Shown: positions 44,101 through 53,349, counted from the first letter of the stretch. The stretch: 64,000 nucleotides of DNA from Acanthaster planci (GCF_001949145.1 NW_019091357.1:3030426-3094425), one strand, 5' to 3'. The notes: generated by a model not told the origin, from the sequence alone. Program-made: numbers and translations.

Positions 44101-45534
44101 CATCGATTAACAGAACCGCGGCCAGAAACCGCCTCTAAGAAATCTGTGCCATTACCGGCTTCTCCGATTCCGTTGGATCCGAAAGTGGAGCCTGTGTACC
44201 ACATCCTGGAGCCTGAGCCGGACGCCTTCTCGAGGAACGATCGGAGATACCGCACACTCCCGCCCATCAAGACGGCATCAACGCAGCCTTCCAGCCCAAC
44301 CAAGAGGAAGTTCACGTTAAACACGCTCCTCTCGCGAAAGAGTAGGACAGCGAGGAAGAAAGAGAGATGCAAGCAGCAAACGCCGCCGAGCTCCCCCGCG
44401 AGGAGCACCAGCGATGAATCCCAGCCCACCATCTACGAAGATCCCGGAGGAGCACAGGGGTCTGACCCGACTGCCCTGGACGAATACTCCGTACTGAATC
44501 TCGACAACCAGCGGGATGTCAACGAGGAACGTGGAAAAAGACCCGACGGCGGAAGTCCCTCCAAGAGTAAGCCAAGCTTCTTGAGATCATTCCACAAAAG
44601 TTGGAACAAAAACAAAACTACCCCAAAGCAAACCTCTGCAAAACGGCAGATAAGGGATGTCTCTGACGACACGAATGACGCCTACGAGGTGCTTGAAATA
44701 CCCAAGGATGATTCTAAAGACGTAGATGGGCCCGTATACGACACTGTTAAGACAGATCATTCAGAAAGAACTCAACTTGATCCAAAGAACTTGCCAGTTA
44801 TAGGAAAGACCTCCACCGGGGCTCAGCTGAGGAAGTTCCAAGCGGGCTCTGCACGGAGGGAGCTCCCCAGCACGCCGCATGACTATGATGTAATAGAGCG
44901 GGTTGGATTCCCATCACGAGGGGGTGTTTCTAGGTCCAAATCTGCACGCCCTAACGTCAGAGGGGGCTCAAGTCCCACTGTGGTGAACCGCTCTCCCAAG
45001 GCGCCGGCAACCTACGACAAGCTCGGTCCGGTGATATCGGATCGACTTATCTTCACCGAGTCGGCGCGAACGAGGCGTGGCTCGTCACCCGCGACGGCAA
45101 AACGCGACACGGATCAAGTCTACGATCTGCTGAATCCGGCGACGATGGTTCGACAAAATTCAACGGGTCCACTCGAACGTCAGCAGCCCCGGCCGAAAGT
45201 CGGCCCCAAGCCACAGTCGCTCCGCGGACTCCCCACAAATTCAGAGTACGATCTCCTCAATGCAAAACCGTTGCACCGTTGTGGCTCGTTCAGTGCAGCC
45301 CGCGGGCCGAAGACAGCCTCTCGGCAGCTGCTGAGAGCCAATTCTCTGGGCAAACTGCGGAAAGTCAGCCCCGAGGTTTCACCCAAGCCATCAAGGAATC
45401 GGCAGTCGGAAACGATCAACCAGTCGCATTTCAAGACTGCGGTATCTCTTAAACCCGGTGTACCGGAAGAAGCAAAACCAGCTGAACCCGTGTACTTCTG
45501 TTTAGACCCAAACACACCCCCAGAACCAATATGA
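32071..45534 (+). CDS. Unit 3: MAM-like receptor with a very long YxxL/I/V tail (5' exons tentative)
   Basis: Certain part: TM exon 40416-40518 joined in phase 2 to the tail exon 43296-45534. Likely part: stalk exon ending 37583. Tentative part: signal peptide 32071-32123, MAM-like exon about 35372-35626 and closing exon 36499-36594, accepted because they occur in the expected order and resemble units 2 and 5. With the tentative exons the coding sum is 2828 bases, one short of a multiple of three, in line with the apparent single-base loss near 35535. The full product would be about 940 residues: secreted leader, reduced MAM-like ectodomain, stalk, TM, tail of about 745 residues. No kinase domain. 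Either a working gene with an assembly error or a true allele with a broken ectodomain; the tail itself is open and motif-rich, which argues for function. Confidence 0.6.
32124..35371 (+). other. Presumed unit 3 intron 1
   Basis: Contains a copy of the third dispersed repeat (32965-33110) and a stretch of ACTCGTACTC-like words near 34290-34500. No exon equivalent to the MAM N-terminal exon of unit 2 was found, so unit 3 may lack it. Confidence 0.4.
32965..33110 (+). repeat. Third dispersed repeat, copy 3
   Basis: Carries TCCTTTGGTAGGAAC, CTTCGCTGGTTCACAAACAA, GCATCGCTACCAACAAAACG and CTCTCGACCAACATGG in the same order as copy 1 and, inverted, copies 2 and 4. Confidence 0.6.
35372..35626 (+). 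pseudogene. Unit 3 MAM-like middle exon with apparent one-base frameshift
   Basis: The acceptor TATCTCTCCTCAG precedes 35372. Read with one leading base, the first part gives ARDVALVRCSTECPL and later LKRLIIC. From about 35535 the sense continues one frame back as LAWNWKQST, ending GEHNFNIGWILVSIS. Unit 5 has the parallel order RAIATCSSRCS, PVLKVFC, FQAWSS and NGDWVTAEVRV. The spacing from the last W to the V-D of the next exon is 29 residues if the donor is at 35627, close to 29 in unit 2 and 30 in unit 5. The donor is weak (GTGCTA, or GTGTGC two bases earlier). Type pseudogene reflects only the frameshift in this exon. Confidence 0.4.
36499..36594 (+). CDS. Unit 3 candidate exon: end of the MAM-like domain
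   Basis: From 36499 the frame reads YDISRQETRISVILSSRQW and then SVVVDSICLQEER. V-V-V-D-S-I-C-L parallels AVDDITL of unit 2 and GVDNVMV of unit 5. The acceptor (TTGGTCAG) and donor (GTGACT, phase 0) are weak, and phase 0 out differs from phase 1 in units 2 and 5. Confidence 0.4.
37491..37583 (+). CDS. Unit 3 stalk exon (Ser/Thr/Asn-rich)
   Basis: Reads MASSNISTGSPPTSNEEDAA then NTTASSL, with two N-glycosylation sequons (NIS, NTT). It ends before GTAGGT at 37584 in phase 1, matching the phase-1 TM exon. Acceptors at 37491 (phase 1) and 37502 (phase 0) are both possible; the first fits the family phase, the second fits the donor I chose upstream. Confidence 0.55.
37584..40415 (+). other. Unit 3 intron before the TM exon
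   Basis: 2.8 kb. It includes three protein-like minus-strand stretches at 38070-39000, listed separately, and a Ser/Thr-rich + strand frame at 39633-39874 that lacks a phase-1 donor. The introns at 35627-36498 and 36595-37490 show nothing else. Confidence 0.45.
38073..38990 (-). other. Possible minus-strand coding island (three exon-like stretches)
   Basis: On the minus strand a CTAG acceptor near 38990 is followed by NVAFDDMCFTTPK, which looks like the closing VAFDD(I/M) block of MAM-like or related beta-sandwich domains. Near 38600 a CCTTTTCCAG acceptor is followed by LSLTDDCVKPTQITLRL. Near 38210 a CTGCAG acceptor is followed by WTELPGPVQCHQACEF and LLRVSFTEFS. Each has plausible strand-like patterning and Cys residues, but clear donors are missing. 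It could be a small gene or an old pseudogene on the opposite strand within the unit 3 intron. Confidence 0.2.
40416..40518 (+). CDS. Unit 3 transmembrane exon
   Basis: Acceptor TTCATTATGCAG, donor GTGAGT, phase 1 in and 2 out, the same phases as the unit 2 TM exon. It encodes ENMSIILYVAAGIIIVVCVF then VHGCLFYRRW, a TM helix followed by arginines on the cytoplasmic side. Confidence 0.85.
40519..43295 (+). other. Unit 3 last intron
   Basis: 2.8 kb between TM and tail exons; only a short C-tract (43027-43037) was noticed. Confidence 0.6.
43296..45534 (+). CDS. Unit 3 cytoplasmic tail exon with twelve YxxL/I/V motifs
   Basis: Acceptor TTTCTCTTTCAG, phase 2 in, TGA at 45532-45534, about 745 residues. 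The start is strongly basic (RQKRRQ). There is no recognised folded domain. Fourteen tyrosines occur; twelve are Y-x-x-aliphatic: YEQI, YDCV, YHIL, YRTL, YSVL, YEVL, YDTV, YDVI, YDKL, YDLL twice and YFCL. The other two are YEDP and YSFD. The tyrosines are spaced by tens of residues, so the classical ITAM spacing (6 to 12 between the two YxxL/I) is not met. Basophilic serine sites (RSKSDS, RKRSAS, RRSYS, RANSLG) and Pro-Ser runs lie between them. The role expected from such sites is multi-site SH2 docking or AP-2 sorting. Conserved with unit 2: YH(I/T)L plus an acidic-Pro-Asp block, and YDTV. Confidence 0.88.
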
Positions 45535-45868
45535 GGCATTATTACCTCGTACCCGAGAAAAAGATGCGAAATTCTGAGCGACTGACAAACGCACCAGGAA
45601 CGAAAAACACAATTAACGTACCGTTTGTAAACTTTGTGCGATAACTTGACCTTGTTAAATTCCGGAAGAAATAGTTATCTGGAATAACACTGGCATCAAA
45701 ATTCATTGGTTAACGCTGGTAGGCAGCAAATTTCGAGAAATGTGATATTTCGGTCAAATTGTAAACAACCTAATTTCGCAAACCCCTTGTATCTGTGTGC
45801 ATGCTTGTTCAGCGCACCTTATCGTCCCTCAAGCAATGCGGAGACTCGAGGTGTCCACCCGAATAAGG

Positions 45869-45874
45869 AATAAA
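45869..45874 (+). promoter_or_regulatory. Probable poly(A) signal of unit 3
   Basis: AATAAA about 335 bases after the stop; a second AATAAA at 45929-45934 is an alternative. Confidence 0.5.
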
Positions 45875-46708
45875 AGAGACAGCACGACTTGCTTAGGGGA
45901 ACACTCGAGAATTTTGCCTGGTCGAATGAATAAAAGAATGGACTGTTGTGGATATGTATATTATGCAGACCTCATTCAACACTAGGACGCTATAATTATT
46001 TAAACAAGGAGTATGACGTGGCATGTACATAGCCGCGTTTGGGATTTCTCGTTCAGCTACTTTCCTCCCTGCTTTTAGTCACTAACTATGCCAATGACTA
46101 GACAGCTTACTTAACAAAAAAACTGCGCTTAATATTTAGACTTTGGCACATTGCATTAAACAGCCGCCACATTTAAACTCCACATTCGTTTAATCTCCAA
46201 AGAGGAGAAGGCCAGCCTTGTCAGAACTGCGCTCTATACATCACTACTTCTAGGTAGCAACTGCGAGCCCAATAGACGCGAAATGACCGAAAGTGATACC
46301 CAAGCCATAACTGTGAGATACGACAGTCAAACCAACCACTAGGGCAACACTGATCGATGCACAATAGGTCTGCAGTTTTCCTGATATGGTTTCACGGGTG
46401 ACACCATCTAAGGTCTTGAAGCCAATAACTTTCACAATTTGAAGAGGAAATACGGGGAGCCTTTGTCAGGCTTCACTTGCGATGCTTTCAGTGTTTTTAA
46501 TATTTGCATTCATAAAGGTAAAGAGATTTGACAGCAGATTATGTAAATGCAATGTTAAACAGATTTCTAATGTTCATGTTGCCAACTTAGGATAAAAATC
46601 TGACAGACAGGACTAGATCGGAATGAATTACGTCACGAACATTAAAGGTGACAGCGGTAACGTTTCTTAAGACAAAGGTTAAACCAATTAAAGCTTAAGA
46701 AACAATAC

Positions 46709-47045
46709 AAGTGATTTGCAATACAATGCGCCACCAAGAGGTTGCCATGAAATGGTCATTTGCGCATTGCGTTGTGGGAAATTGTCGACAAATTCTATTC
46801 GCCCGAACTCGAATTATCCCATTTTTTTTTCATTTTGTCATGGAAGAAGATTGTAAGTATACTTTGAGTAGCATTTTAAATTAATAGTTCTTCTTTCTGT
46901 TGTATGAAATGCCCCAATCTATTAAACATTTCTTAAGTGTTCCGCTGACATGCGTTGAATGCAAATTGCGGCAAGGCGGTCATACCTTTGTCGGAGGTAA
47001 ACTTGCGGCAACCTCTCAGTGATGCAATGTATTGCGAATCGCCCC
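46709..47045. mobile_element. Foldback element family A, divergent longer copy
   Basis: The left end GTGATTTGCAATACAATGCG followed by CCACCAAGAGGTTGCC is mirrored at the right end by GGCAACCTCTCAGTG and CAATGTATTGCGAATCGCCC. The interior (about 250 bases) differs from the short copies, which suggests an insertion or a related subfamily. Confidence 0.55.
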
Positions 47046-49039
47046 AACTGAAATTCTAAGGCCGATTATGTAACTTAAGCAGAACTATTTCTAACACATG
47101 GTTATTCAGAAATATGAAATCACCAATGTAAAGCGTGGATTTGACATTTGTAACTAATGCAAAGGTATACCCTTGAAGCAGTGCTGTTTTAATCCCTGAA
47201 AAAAAGCACCTTGTGAAGTTTGAGAACATCACTGTTATGTTAATGAGCTGTTTTCGTCAAATCAGTTTCTTTTTCCAGTACTTTATCAATCAACGACTGT
47301 TTGATGTGTCGATTGTTCCCAACATTGGTTTTTAACAAAGCCGCACGGCAGGTGAAAAAGTATATGTTTTTGTAAACACGAGGAAGGAACATTTACTGTT
47401 TGACAAGTAAAGGATAAGTGTGAAATTTTCGTTTCAGTTCAGTTCAGTTGTTGATTGCAATGGGGATATGGAAATAATAACGGGATTAAAAACTTTCGCT
47501 TTGCAATCGCTATATTTTTCTCTCCTTGAAAGTCTGTATTATACTTATGTTTCCCAGGAAAAGTTTACACACTGATCTTTTCCTAATATAAATACAATAG
47601 CTCACCATATAATAAACATTCGGTACAATTGGTCGGTATATTGTAACACCAATGCCCATTCAGTTTCTAACGTAAAGAATGGATCATTTGAGTCCAAAAG
47701 TCCAACCGGAACAGTTCCCGGTTATTCTTTGGAGGGAAGTGAGAGGTGACGGCAGGCCACTTCAGTTCACGGTCACGACGAGTTCATCCTAGTCGGTTCC
47801 CCATTCGACAATTGACAAGTTATGAGAGACGATATATGAATGGCCCAACATGAGCACAGCAACAGATGTAAAAATCAACCCAATATTACATTGCCCTAAA
47901 CAATTTTTTTTTAATAAGCTTCATGAAAGTTGTTGCCTGACATCCGAGGGTGACATTTCGCCCACATTGGCGCGTTCCTCACGCACAAAGCAAGTACGTA
48001 CGTGTGTACACTCATTTGGAAACTAGCGGACTTCCGGAACTTGTGATTTTCTTTTCCACATTGAAAACTTTGCCCCTCTTATGCAAACGCAGAAACGTAT
48101 CTGCTAGAAAGTATAGACTGAGCCGGAACAATAGATGGCGCCGTGCTCTCTTCTTGTAACAGCCAAGTCGGACAGACAAGCAGTTTGTATGTTATGACAC
48201 AACTGTCAGGGCATTCACCTGGATACTTTCGTATGGGAAAATGGTTCTTGAGAGGAGACTACACCTCATGCCTCGTAAAAGCTTGAGCTTCCCCTATTGA
48301 AATATCAGACTTCTCTTTAAAAAAAATATTCCTCTAGAGCCAAGACTACAGCCTTTATTCGAGTCGGATTTTCCTAGCATTCTGTTGCTGTCCGGCATGG
48401 CTTGCGCACTACCGTCATCATCTCCGTTCTGGCCGCACGCAATGGTTCGATTGCGTGCAACGTGACGTGCATAGGTGACACACATCCCTGACATCTTCAC
48501 GTGTACGTCGGGGGCGTCCGACCTACATATTCTTTTTTTTAATCATAAACCTAACTCTGTGTTTTCGTGGTGGAGGTACTTGTCACACAGTCTGAACCAG
48601 CTCAGAGAAGTATAAAAAAGAGTATATTCTTCCACTACTGACGTTTTGGAGTACGTGTATGTCATTAATTTAAAATATGTTGAAATGAACACAAGTGGCT
48701 CTTTCGACCTCTGTTTTTTTTCCGCTTGAGGAATTAAGTTCATTATTGAACTTTACAGAACGGGAAACGAGAGACTGACGGAAGGCTTGGAAATCTGCGT
48801 TAAAAATTAGTTCAGGCACTTCTGCGTTCCGCCCATGAATCAGTTTTATTTAACGGCGACCATCCGTTTTCAAGCCCATTTCTTGCCAAGGTTGATGACA
48901 CTGCTCCTATATGAGTTACACCATGGCTTTGTTTACGTTTCCATGTGTCGTGCGGCGCCCTCATGTCGGTCGGGCAGTCTGTGCCGTAAACGTGTTGAGG
49001 CGTCGTTGACGTTTCTCATTTAAACGGAGTCGCCTCCAT

Positions 49040-49440
49040 CCCAACGAGCAGCCCTCTTCCACTTCAGTCGGTCTATAGGGCCCATGTCTACACCATTCTC
49101 CGGCGTTTCGTATCCTCTCTGACACGGTCCATCCATCTGTATACTTGTCTTCTTCCCCTCTTACGTCTCCAAGGTAATTCCAATTCTTTTACTCTCCTGT
49201 ATGAAATGACCCTCCTCCGTCTTCCGTTTCACAAGTCCAAACTACCTCAGCCTTGCTTCTCTTGCTTTCTCTTCAATCCCAATCCTTCTTGCAATTTCAT
49301 TGTTGCTCTTGTTTCGTTAATTCAAGCGTCTATAATACACCACAACATACTCATCTCTGCTCTCATAAGCAGACATTATCTTCCCTCAAACCAGACACAT
49401 CACAACGCAGATATCTATTGTTATATCAATTATAATTGAT
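49040..49440 (-). mobile_element. Decayed LINE reverse-transcriptase C-terminus
   Basis: On the minus strand the sequence reads NEIARRIGIEEKAREARLR, then a stop in place of the usual W, then FGLVKRKTEEG. In another frame it continues RRQVYRWMDRVREDTKRR. The order A-R-L-R-W-F-G-H-V-x-R-(R/K), then a basic block and W-x-D-x-V-(R/K)-E-D is common at the C-terminus of non-LTR retrotransposon polyproteins. The stop and the frame change show that it is dead. Confidence 0.7.
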
Positions 49441-49944
49441 GGTTTTTAATATAGAATGGGGAAGTAAAACCTTTCGAATGTTAACCATTGTGACAGCATC
49501 TATGAACATCGAAGCAATGTGAAAGCAAGGGCCAACACACCAAACCAGTCGCACACAACTTGTAAGGTGTAGCCTAACTGGCTCATAGCAACTACAGTCT
49601 GATTGTTATATTGCAAATCTGAGACTTTCAGATCAAGTACATCCCTATTGGTTGCAGTCACGTGACACGTGAGTGACACTGTTGAGAAAAGGCTTCAAGA
49701 AAATATTTAGAAACAAAAACCCAGTCCAACCATTGCGTGTTTGCGGTTATTTCTGGGAATCAGACTTGGCAGAAGTGCCAGTTTTAACTAATCCGGATAC
49801 AAGCTCTCACCAGAAAGGTTAGATACGCCGCTCACAGGGTTCCTATAGGCCTACACAACAAACAATGTATATGAATAATCGATAGCTTGTCAGACACCAC
49901 AAATCCCAGTAGGCCTTAATGCTGCCTTATATCAGAATCGATGA

Positions 49945-50115
49945 GTAGTAGCAAACCCGTCATCGGTTCAAAAGAACCATGTTGGTCGGGATATTCATCT
50001 TGCTGATAGCGATGCGACCGTAGGCTAATGTAAGCATCTCCTAGTCGTTCGTGAACCATCGGAGTTCATTTCCGACTAAAGAAGCCTCTGTTGCTGAAAA
50101 AAATAGCGCCCTCTC
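49945..50115 (-). repeat. Third dispersed repeat, copy 4
   Basis: Matches 20180-20330 in the same orientation: CATCGGTT, GTCGGGATATTCATCTTGCT, GATAGCGATGCGACCGT and GAAGCCTCTGTTGCTGA. Confidence 0.65.
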
Positions 50116-50202
50116 TTGGTCCAGCTCGAGGCCCGTTTAAAACTTAATAGTCAGATACTGGTATTTGGCCGGTACCAGTATATCAGGATGGATGGAGTAC
50201 AA

Positions 50203-50418
50203 AATGACCCGGGAGATCGGCCCTAACGTTCGACACTCGCTATTTCAAGACTGCACCTCCTTGGCATGTTTGTGGCTCATGTTATCTGTTCTACTTCCTT
50301 CCGCTCCCAAGAGGTCACTTGGGTACGAGGGTGCCAACGCATCCCACCAAGGCATGGCAAGAACAACAACGAACCTTGGACAAACGGGAATCAGCCAGTC
50401 TGCCAAACCTCATTCTTA
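50203..50418 (+). pseudogene. Possible MAM-like remnant of a unit 4 ectodomain
   Basis: One frame reads SALTFDTRYFKTAPPWHVCG, then SCYLFYFLPLPRGHLGTRV. This resembles the MAM order L-x-S-P-x-F, C-x-L-x-F-Y-Y, G-x-L-x-V. After that the match fades, no donor fits and a stop follows. If real it is a decayed exon of the unit whose TM segment lies at 53128. Chance resemblance is quite possible. Confidence 0.2.
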
Positions 50419-50689
50419 GCATTTGACATTTTCATTGGACTTAAAAGGAACCATCCACTCCATCTAGTTGTACGTGTATTCTCGTTTTATTCCCTCTAAT
50501 CAAAGAGACTTCCCTCACTGCAAAACTGACGTCAAGTCGGTGACTATAGAATAACGCCGAAAAAAAAACCACTTGTTGTTGATTTGTTTTAATGGCGCTT
50601 CCAGCCACCCAGGCTATTTGTGCCGATAACTATACGTTTATTCATTGCCTTTATTAATCAGCATCACTTTACGGGGGTTAGGAAGAAGG

Positions 50690-50860
50690 TCCCGTTTTAG
50701 AGGAAGGAGGAAACCGGAGTACCCGGAGAAAACCTGCGAGAGCGAGTATGGACTGGAAACCAAATGCACTTAAAGCCTGGACCAAGCCGGACTTGAACCT
50801 GGGGCTCATTGGTTAAAAAGGAGGGAAGAACCGCTACGCTAACCCGCTCCCCCCCCCAAA
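50690..50860 (-). mobile_element. tRNA-derived SINE
   Basis: On the minus strand: A box within GCGGGTTAGCGTAGCGG (50831-50848), B box AGGTTCAAGTCC (near 50789-50799), then a body with CTCTCGCAGGTTTTCTCC and GGGTACTCCGGTTTCCTCC. Related to the copy at 26850-27005. Confidence 0.7.
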
Positions 50861-51002
50861 AAAACACTTCTTAAAGAAGGAACGTTTATCTTTTCTGCTG
50901 AATAGCCACAGTTGGTGCAAAGCTGACACCTTTTAATCGGTTTCGACTAGAATTATGTATTGCGCAGGAAGCAACTCGCGCATACTTGTTTCCTCGAAAT
51001 GA

Positions 51003-51121
51003 GGCTGCATCCAAATCTCTTGTCAATAGCTAGGTCTAGGTCTTCGCTCCAATGGAAATGCCTGGAGACGCGCAGACAATAGACCTAGCCGTAGATCTGG
51101 AAGCCCGTTTCGGACACGGCC
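51003..51121. mobile_element. Foldback element family B, copy 2
   Basis: GGCTGCATCCAAATCTCTTG at the left, TAGCTAGGTCTAGGTCT, ATGGAAATGCCTGGAGACGC, and GGAAGCCCGTTTCGGACACG at the right. Close match to 27530-27647 in the same orientation. Confidence 0.7.
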
Positions 51122-51988
51122 TGAGTCAGTTTGGTGTTCCAACAGCGCTTACCCAGTCCGAGGCTATCCGGGAACAGCTACGCGCTTTTGAAATAGCGAA
51201 CTTGCAGCAGTGACAGACTTTATGACGCTGTTGGCAGCAGACATATCAGTCTCTTTTCAACACAGAAATATAAACGCATAGACCACCACTCTCGCGCGTC
51301 TAACCGTGATTCTGAAAAGTACGGGCAAACAATGGGCGAAACGGCGACAGGCATGCCGTTCAACGCGCATTACGCGCAACGCACTTACATTGCCGGCATT
51401 TGTTTACATGAGCTTCCAAATACGTTCCCTTTTTTTTCTTTTTTTTTTTTTTGCTCTTCGGTACTGCTATATCTTCTCTTCAATTGTTGCAACGGCATTG
51501 TTTGGAATTTACGTAACTAGAGGAACATTTTACAATCGAAAAAATGCATGGCTTCATAGCATTTAAAGGCTGGAATTCCTCAAGTGTGCGTACATTCCCT
51601 ATGGGTGAATTGCCCATAGTTTTGATTTTAATCAGGCACCGCGTTGATCACGACATGTTCGTGCGGTTTTGAATGTGATCTGGCGGTCTGTGCCTTTTTA
51701 TGTCTTTTTGCGGCATTGCGCATGCTCTTAACATCCCGCGCATGCACAGAACTGGTACTGAGGACCGGAATGTTTGTCGCCAAGTGTCTCTTAGTCTGCC
51801 ATTGCATACAACACGGTTCTCCGGCTCAGTATTTCATAAAGGCAACGTCATTCGAGAACAAAGCACGCTCGCAAGTCGGCGTATGGGTGCGGTGACAGTA
51901 AGTTGATCTTCATTATAGTAGAGATCAATGACAGCACCACGGATATTTTTCTTCTGATACAGTGCACAGACAGCCGCGTCAGCACCAT

Positions 51989-52025
51989 AGATTGTATAGC
52001 GCCGTGCAGCGGCGCTATACAATCT
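51989..52025. repeat. Perfect hairpin, 16-bp arms and 5-base loop
   Basis: AGATTGTATAGCGCCG is followed by TGCAG and then its exact reverse complement CGGCGCTATACAATCT. Related TATAGCGCC words lie at about 52184-52192, and looser pairing extends outward (AGCACC on the left against GGTCAGCACT on the right), so it may be the centre of a longer foldback. Confidence 0.85.
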
Positions 52026-53127
52026 TTGGTCAGCACTCCATTTTGGGGCATGCGCTGTTGGGATACTGAAACGTCTCGTTAACGCATAATGCACACGTAT
52101 GCACGTACGCGCGTATGCGTCTAGCGTTGTCAAGAATGGAACAGCATAGAATCATACCGCGCTGTGCAGCAAAGATAATAGTATAGCGCCACGCAATGCA
52201 GGGTTGCTGGGTCAACGGTTCACATTCACTAATTCACAACAGAGACATCTCTTGGTAAAAGGCAGGTAAGTTATTCATTTTTTTTTATCAAGCCATTCTA
52301 TCTTGCATACCTCCAAACATGGACAATGATCATGGCAAAGGTAAGACCTCATTTCTCTATCTCCACGTCTCAACCTTCCAATTTTAATCACAGCTCCAAC
52401 GTACTTTCGCTTTTCAATAGCAATACTGTTCAGCATAGCTCTGTAATTTTGAATGATAGCGACTAGATTTTTCAGTGACGGATGAAGAATTGAATTGGAA
52501 AAGACTGAGATTTTGTATCTCTTTTATTCAATTTTCCCATTTTCGCCTCAAAGACGGGCCGTATAAAGAGATTATTTTAAACCTGGGAAGGAAAAGACAC
52601 GAGAAAGGCACTGAGAAGTGAGACATGCATTTACAGTGTCAAAACCGAAGTTGCCTTTTGTTTTCGAGACAGTTGATGCAACAACTTGGACTTTTCTGTC
52701 ATCTGATTTTACCGGATCATTGGCCTTGGTGGAGGCGTTCGACGATACCATGTGATGAACGCCAGACGGTCGTTAGCACTAGCGCCGGCAATCGACTATC
52801 AAAATGTAGGCCTAGACCGGGTTCCTCATGAGGCTAACCGGAAAGCGAAGTGAATTTGACGTCATGAAACATTTGTAGCTAAACTCGCTTGAGTTGAAAC
52901 GAGTTCAATTATGTGAACTATCAGCACGAGGATCTGATCTGATGTCCCAATGTCGCGGTCGTGTCCGCTGTAGCACCAACCTTTATTGTGGGGCGCCTTA
53001 ACCAAGGCAATAGCGCATGAAAGGGAAATAGGAAAGGACCCTTTTGGAACCTACTTTTATGCCAGCAGTTTGCTTTCCAGTTGAATAGGTTTAACAAATT
53101 ATCGGGACACCTCTTGCTGACCCTAGC

Positions 53128-53349
53128 ATGTTCACAACTCAGTGGATCATCGCTGTGTCCGTGGCCACCAGCGTTTCCTTCTGCGTGCTGATCATCGGCC
53201 TCTGCATCCTCATCTGGGCCCTGAGGACCCCGGCGCGGCAGGTTGGCGACTCGCGTGTCGATCGGAAACCAGCGAAGGGAACTGGTAACGCTGCAACTTC
53301 AGCCAATGAGAAGGCAGAGAGCGGGCGGCTACCGGATGTTGCAACTTAA
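53128..53349 (+). CDS. Unit 4: TM segment with a short tyrosine-free tail (73 residues, or a 3' exon)
   Basis: ATG 53128 opens MFTTQWIIAVSVATSVSF, continuing CVLIIGLCILIWALR, a strong TM helix with a short extracellular side. A 38-residue polar tail follows (GDSRVDRKPAKG, ANEKAESGRLPDVA) and a stop at 53347-53349. AATAAA follows at 53410. A CCCTAG just upstream could be a splice acceptor (exon start 53127, phase 2), making this the last exon of a longer gene; otherwise it is a tiny membrane protein. The tail has no tyrosine at all, in contrast to units 1-3. Lying between units 3 and 5 on the same strand, it may be a tail-less relative. That link is inferred from position and layout, not sequence identity. 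Confidence 0.5.
   Translation: MFTTQWIIAVSVATSVSFCVLIIGLCILIWALRTPARQVGDSRVDRKPAKGTGNAATSANEKAESGRLPDVAT

Larger units (their letters stand above)
45535..53127. other. Region between unit 3 and unit 4
   Basis: 7.6 kb. It holds the unit 3 3' UTR, a divergent foldback element (46709-47045), a minus-strand LINE remnant (49040-49440), a third-repeat copy (49945-50115), a MAM-like remnant (50203-50418), a SINE (50690-50860), foldback B copy 2 (51003-51121) and a perfect hairpin (51989-52025). No complete gene is supported. Confidence 0.5.

Noticed and set aside
43296-45534. Classical ITAM or ITIM assignment of the unit 3 tail
   Set aside because: Spacing between YxxL/I motifs is tens of residues and the -2 position rarely matches the ITIM consensus; SH2-docking or sorting motif is the safer description.
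46250-46435. Minus-strand membrane protein (hydrophobic 61-codon frame)
   Set aside because: Hydrophobic but isolated; no splice context, start context or recognisable family.
51405-51560. Signal peptide or TM gene (phenylalanine-rich core)
   Set aside because: The hydrophobicity comes from a poly-T run; no splice site or homology supports it.
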